Positions 62,971-64,000 of a DNA stretch of 64,000 bases are shown here, piece by piece. The notes under the pieces were generated by a model. It was not told the origin of the DNA and did no database searches. It saw nothing but the letters and a program-made list of their open reading frames with translations. This stretch comes from GWE2-42-39 sp963668595 (GTDB lineage: Bacteria > Bacteroidota > Bacteroidia > Bacteroidales > Prolixibacteraceae): assembly GCA_963668595.1 (NCBI GenBank), contig OY764876.1:4278001-4342000 (forward strand), read 5' to 3'. The translations under genes and the position numbers were made by a program. Position 1 is the first letter of the stretch. Every line of letters starts with the position of its first letter.

Positions 62971-63999
62971 CTATTTTTCAAGAAGAGCCAAAACACACCA
63001 CATATATGGTGCTTGTCCGTGGTAGTCGCCTGTGTGTCGCGGACGGTCATAGTAGTATTTTTTGTCATTTTTCTTATTTGTTCCTACACAAATGTCGGAT
63101 ACTGCCCCTTTTTTATCTACGTAAGGAACCAAAGCCATCCATGCTTTTCGGGCGACGGGAGCGTATTCTTCAGCATTGAGCCATCCGTGTTTTACACCAA
63201 CAATTAATGCATAGGTAAACATGGCAGAGCCTGAAGTTTCGCTCCAATAATCGGGTTCATCGATTAATTGGTTCCAAATTCCGTTTGGAGCCTGATATGT
63301 TTTGATGCTTTCCATCATTTTTTTATAGCCTTGCAAAATGCGAGGGCGATCTTTATGGTTGTCTGGTAAATAGCGAAGTAATTCAGTTACTCCGGCAGCC
63401 ATCCAGCCGTCTCCTCGTAGCCAATAGAAAGGAACATCGGGAGCATGATAAAAAAGGCCATTTGGGCGTTGCAACTCATCGAGGTAGAGAACCATTTCTT
63501 TGGCAGCACGATCGATGTATTTAATATCTCCGGTTATTTTATATGCCTGGGTTTGTACAATCGTAATCATATACATGTCGTCAATCCATAGACGAGTTTG
63601 CCATGAATAACCTTTGTTTGCCCATTCTTTTTGTTCTGTGCTTGCTTCCTGAGGAACTTCCCATTGCGTGTCAGCGTATGGAAGTCCTAATTCTAAATAT
63701 TTTTTATCTTTTGTTATGTGATAAAACTCAAGGGGCAGGCACCCAAACATGTTTAAGTCAACATGATTTTTTATAGGAAGCAGTTCTTTTTCCGAAGAAA
63801 ATAAGAGGTCAAATTTATTTTGCAGGAGACTGAGAAGTTCTTTGTCTGCTGTGGCCGCTGCAAATTGAAGTGCTCCTTTCCAGTAAAATGTTTCGGGATA
63901 GCTGATCCATTTTCCTCCATGCAGTGCATGTTTGGCATCAACAAAACGGTATGCAATCAGTTTTCCAACTTCTTCGGGAGTATATCCTTCCGGAAAATC
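62971..63999 (-). CDS. GH88/GH105-like unsaturated glycuronyl hydrolase, 5' end outside window
   Basis: The minus-strand frame is open from the stop at 62971 to the right edge (about 342 residues visible, no N-terminus). The region has YPETFYWKGALQFA, then YSWQTRLWIDDMYMITIVQTQAYKITGD with the Asp pair expected to act as acid/base, PFYWLRGDGWMAAGVTELLRYLP, and SETSGSAMFTYALIVGVKHGWL. This matches the alpha6/alpha6-barrel of GH88/GH105 enzymes that remove unsaturated uronic acid from oligosaccharides made by polysaccharide lyases. It suggests pectin or related polysaccharide use. Exact family and location are uncertain without the N-terminus. Confidence 0.87.
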   Translation of the reverse strand, partial: DFPEGYTPEEVGKLIAYRFVDAKHALHGGKWISYPETFYWKGALQFAAATADKELLSLLQNKFDLLFSSEKELLPIKNHVDLNMFGCLPLEFYHITKDKKYLELGLPYADTQWEVPQEASTEQKEWANKGYSWQTRLWIDDMYMITIVQTQAYKITGDIKYIDRAAKEMVLYLDELQRPNGLFYHAPDVPFYWLRGDGWMAAGVTELLRYLPDNHKDRPRILQGYKKMMESIKTYQAPNGIWNQLIDEPDYWSETSGSAMFTYALIVGVKHGWLNAEEYAPVARKAWMALVPYVDKKGAVSDICVGTNKKNDKKYYYDRPRHTGDYHGQAPYMWCVLALLEK

Positions 64000-64000
64000 A

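Overview
The window reads as chromosomal DNA of a Bacteroidota bacterium. The signs are a type IX secretion (T9SS) cargo with a C-terminal sorting domain, a PorT-like T9SS protein, a TamL-type BamA-like lipoprotein, LytTR two-component genes, A-rich starts mostly without Shine-Dalgarno sequences, and several promoters of the Bacteroidota type (TTTG, 19-21 bases, TAnnTTTG). Gene content would suit a Bacteroidales/Marinilabiliales-like lineage, but that rank is a guess.

Layout. 1-558: left-truncated RluA-type pseudouridine synthase. 1057-7277: a compact five-gene terpenoid operon (Fe-S protein, radical SAM enzyme, DUF116 fused to a polyprenyl synthase, short terpene-cyclase-like protein, squalene-hopene-cyclase-like enzyme). 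7269-16298: minus-strand housekeeping run (PLP enzyme, purA, Fur family, rel, gmhA, outer membrane protein, glycosyltransferase, miaA). 16419-18047: an IS4-family element sitting inside the intrinsic terminator of the gene on its right. 18047-22182: pRiA4b-ORF3-like protein, MacB-like permease, gap, and a tiny lipoprotein. 22577-30499: a 2640-residue surface protein of about 21 tandem Ig-like domains with a T9SS tail. 30659-42661: nitroreductase, a GT2/histidine kinase/response regulator operon, SDR enzyme, AIR-synthase-like protein, menG, porT, FAD oxidoreductase, rRNA methyltransferase, tamL. 42816-46662: two divergent class II aldolases of different subclasses and a sodium symporter. 46727-62812: HhH protein, rpsU, xer recombinase, hpf, then the translation/transcription superoperon tRNA-Thr/Tyr/Gly/Thr, tuf, secE, nusG, rplKAJL, rpoBC and a DUF3467 gene. 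62971-63999: right-truncated GH88/GH105-like hydrolase.

How the genes fit together. The 1057-7277 operon contains a prenyl-chain synthase and a class II cyclase together with a radical SAM enzyme and iron-sulfur partners, so it could make and then modify a cyclic isoprenoid lipid; no squalene synthase or class I terpene synthase is present in the window. PorT and the giant T9SS cargo connect to the same secretion route. The central-carbon genes (gap and two aldolases) and the ribosome/RNA polymerase block are high-expression core functions.

The most interesting signals are the terpenoid operon with its DUF116-prenyl synthase fusion, the strongly codon-biased giant Ig-like protein, a tRNA-like relic between tuf and secE, and the IS insertion that splits a terminator hairpin.
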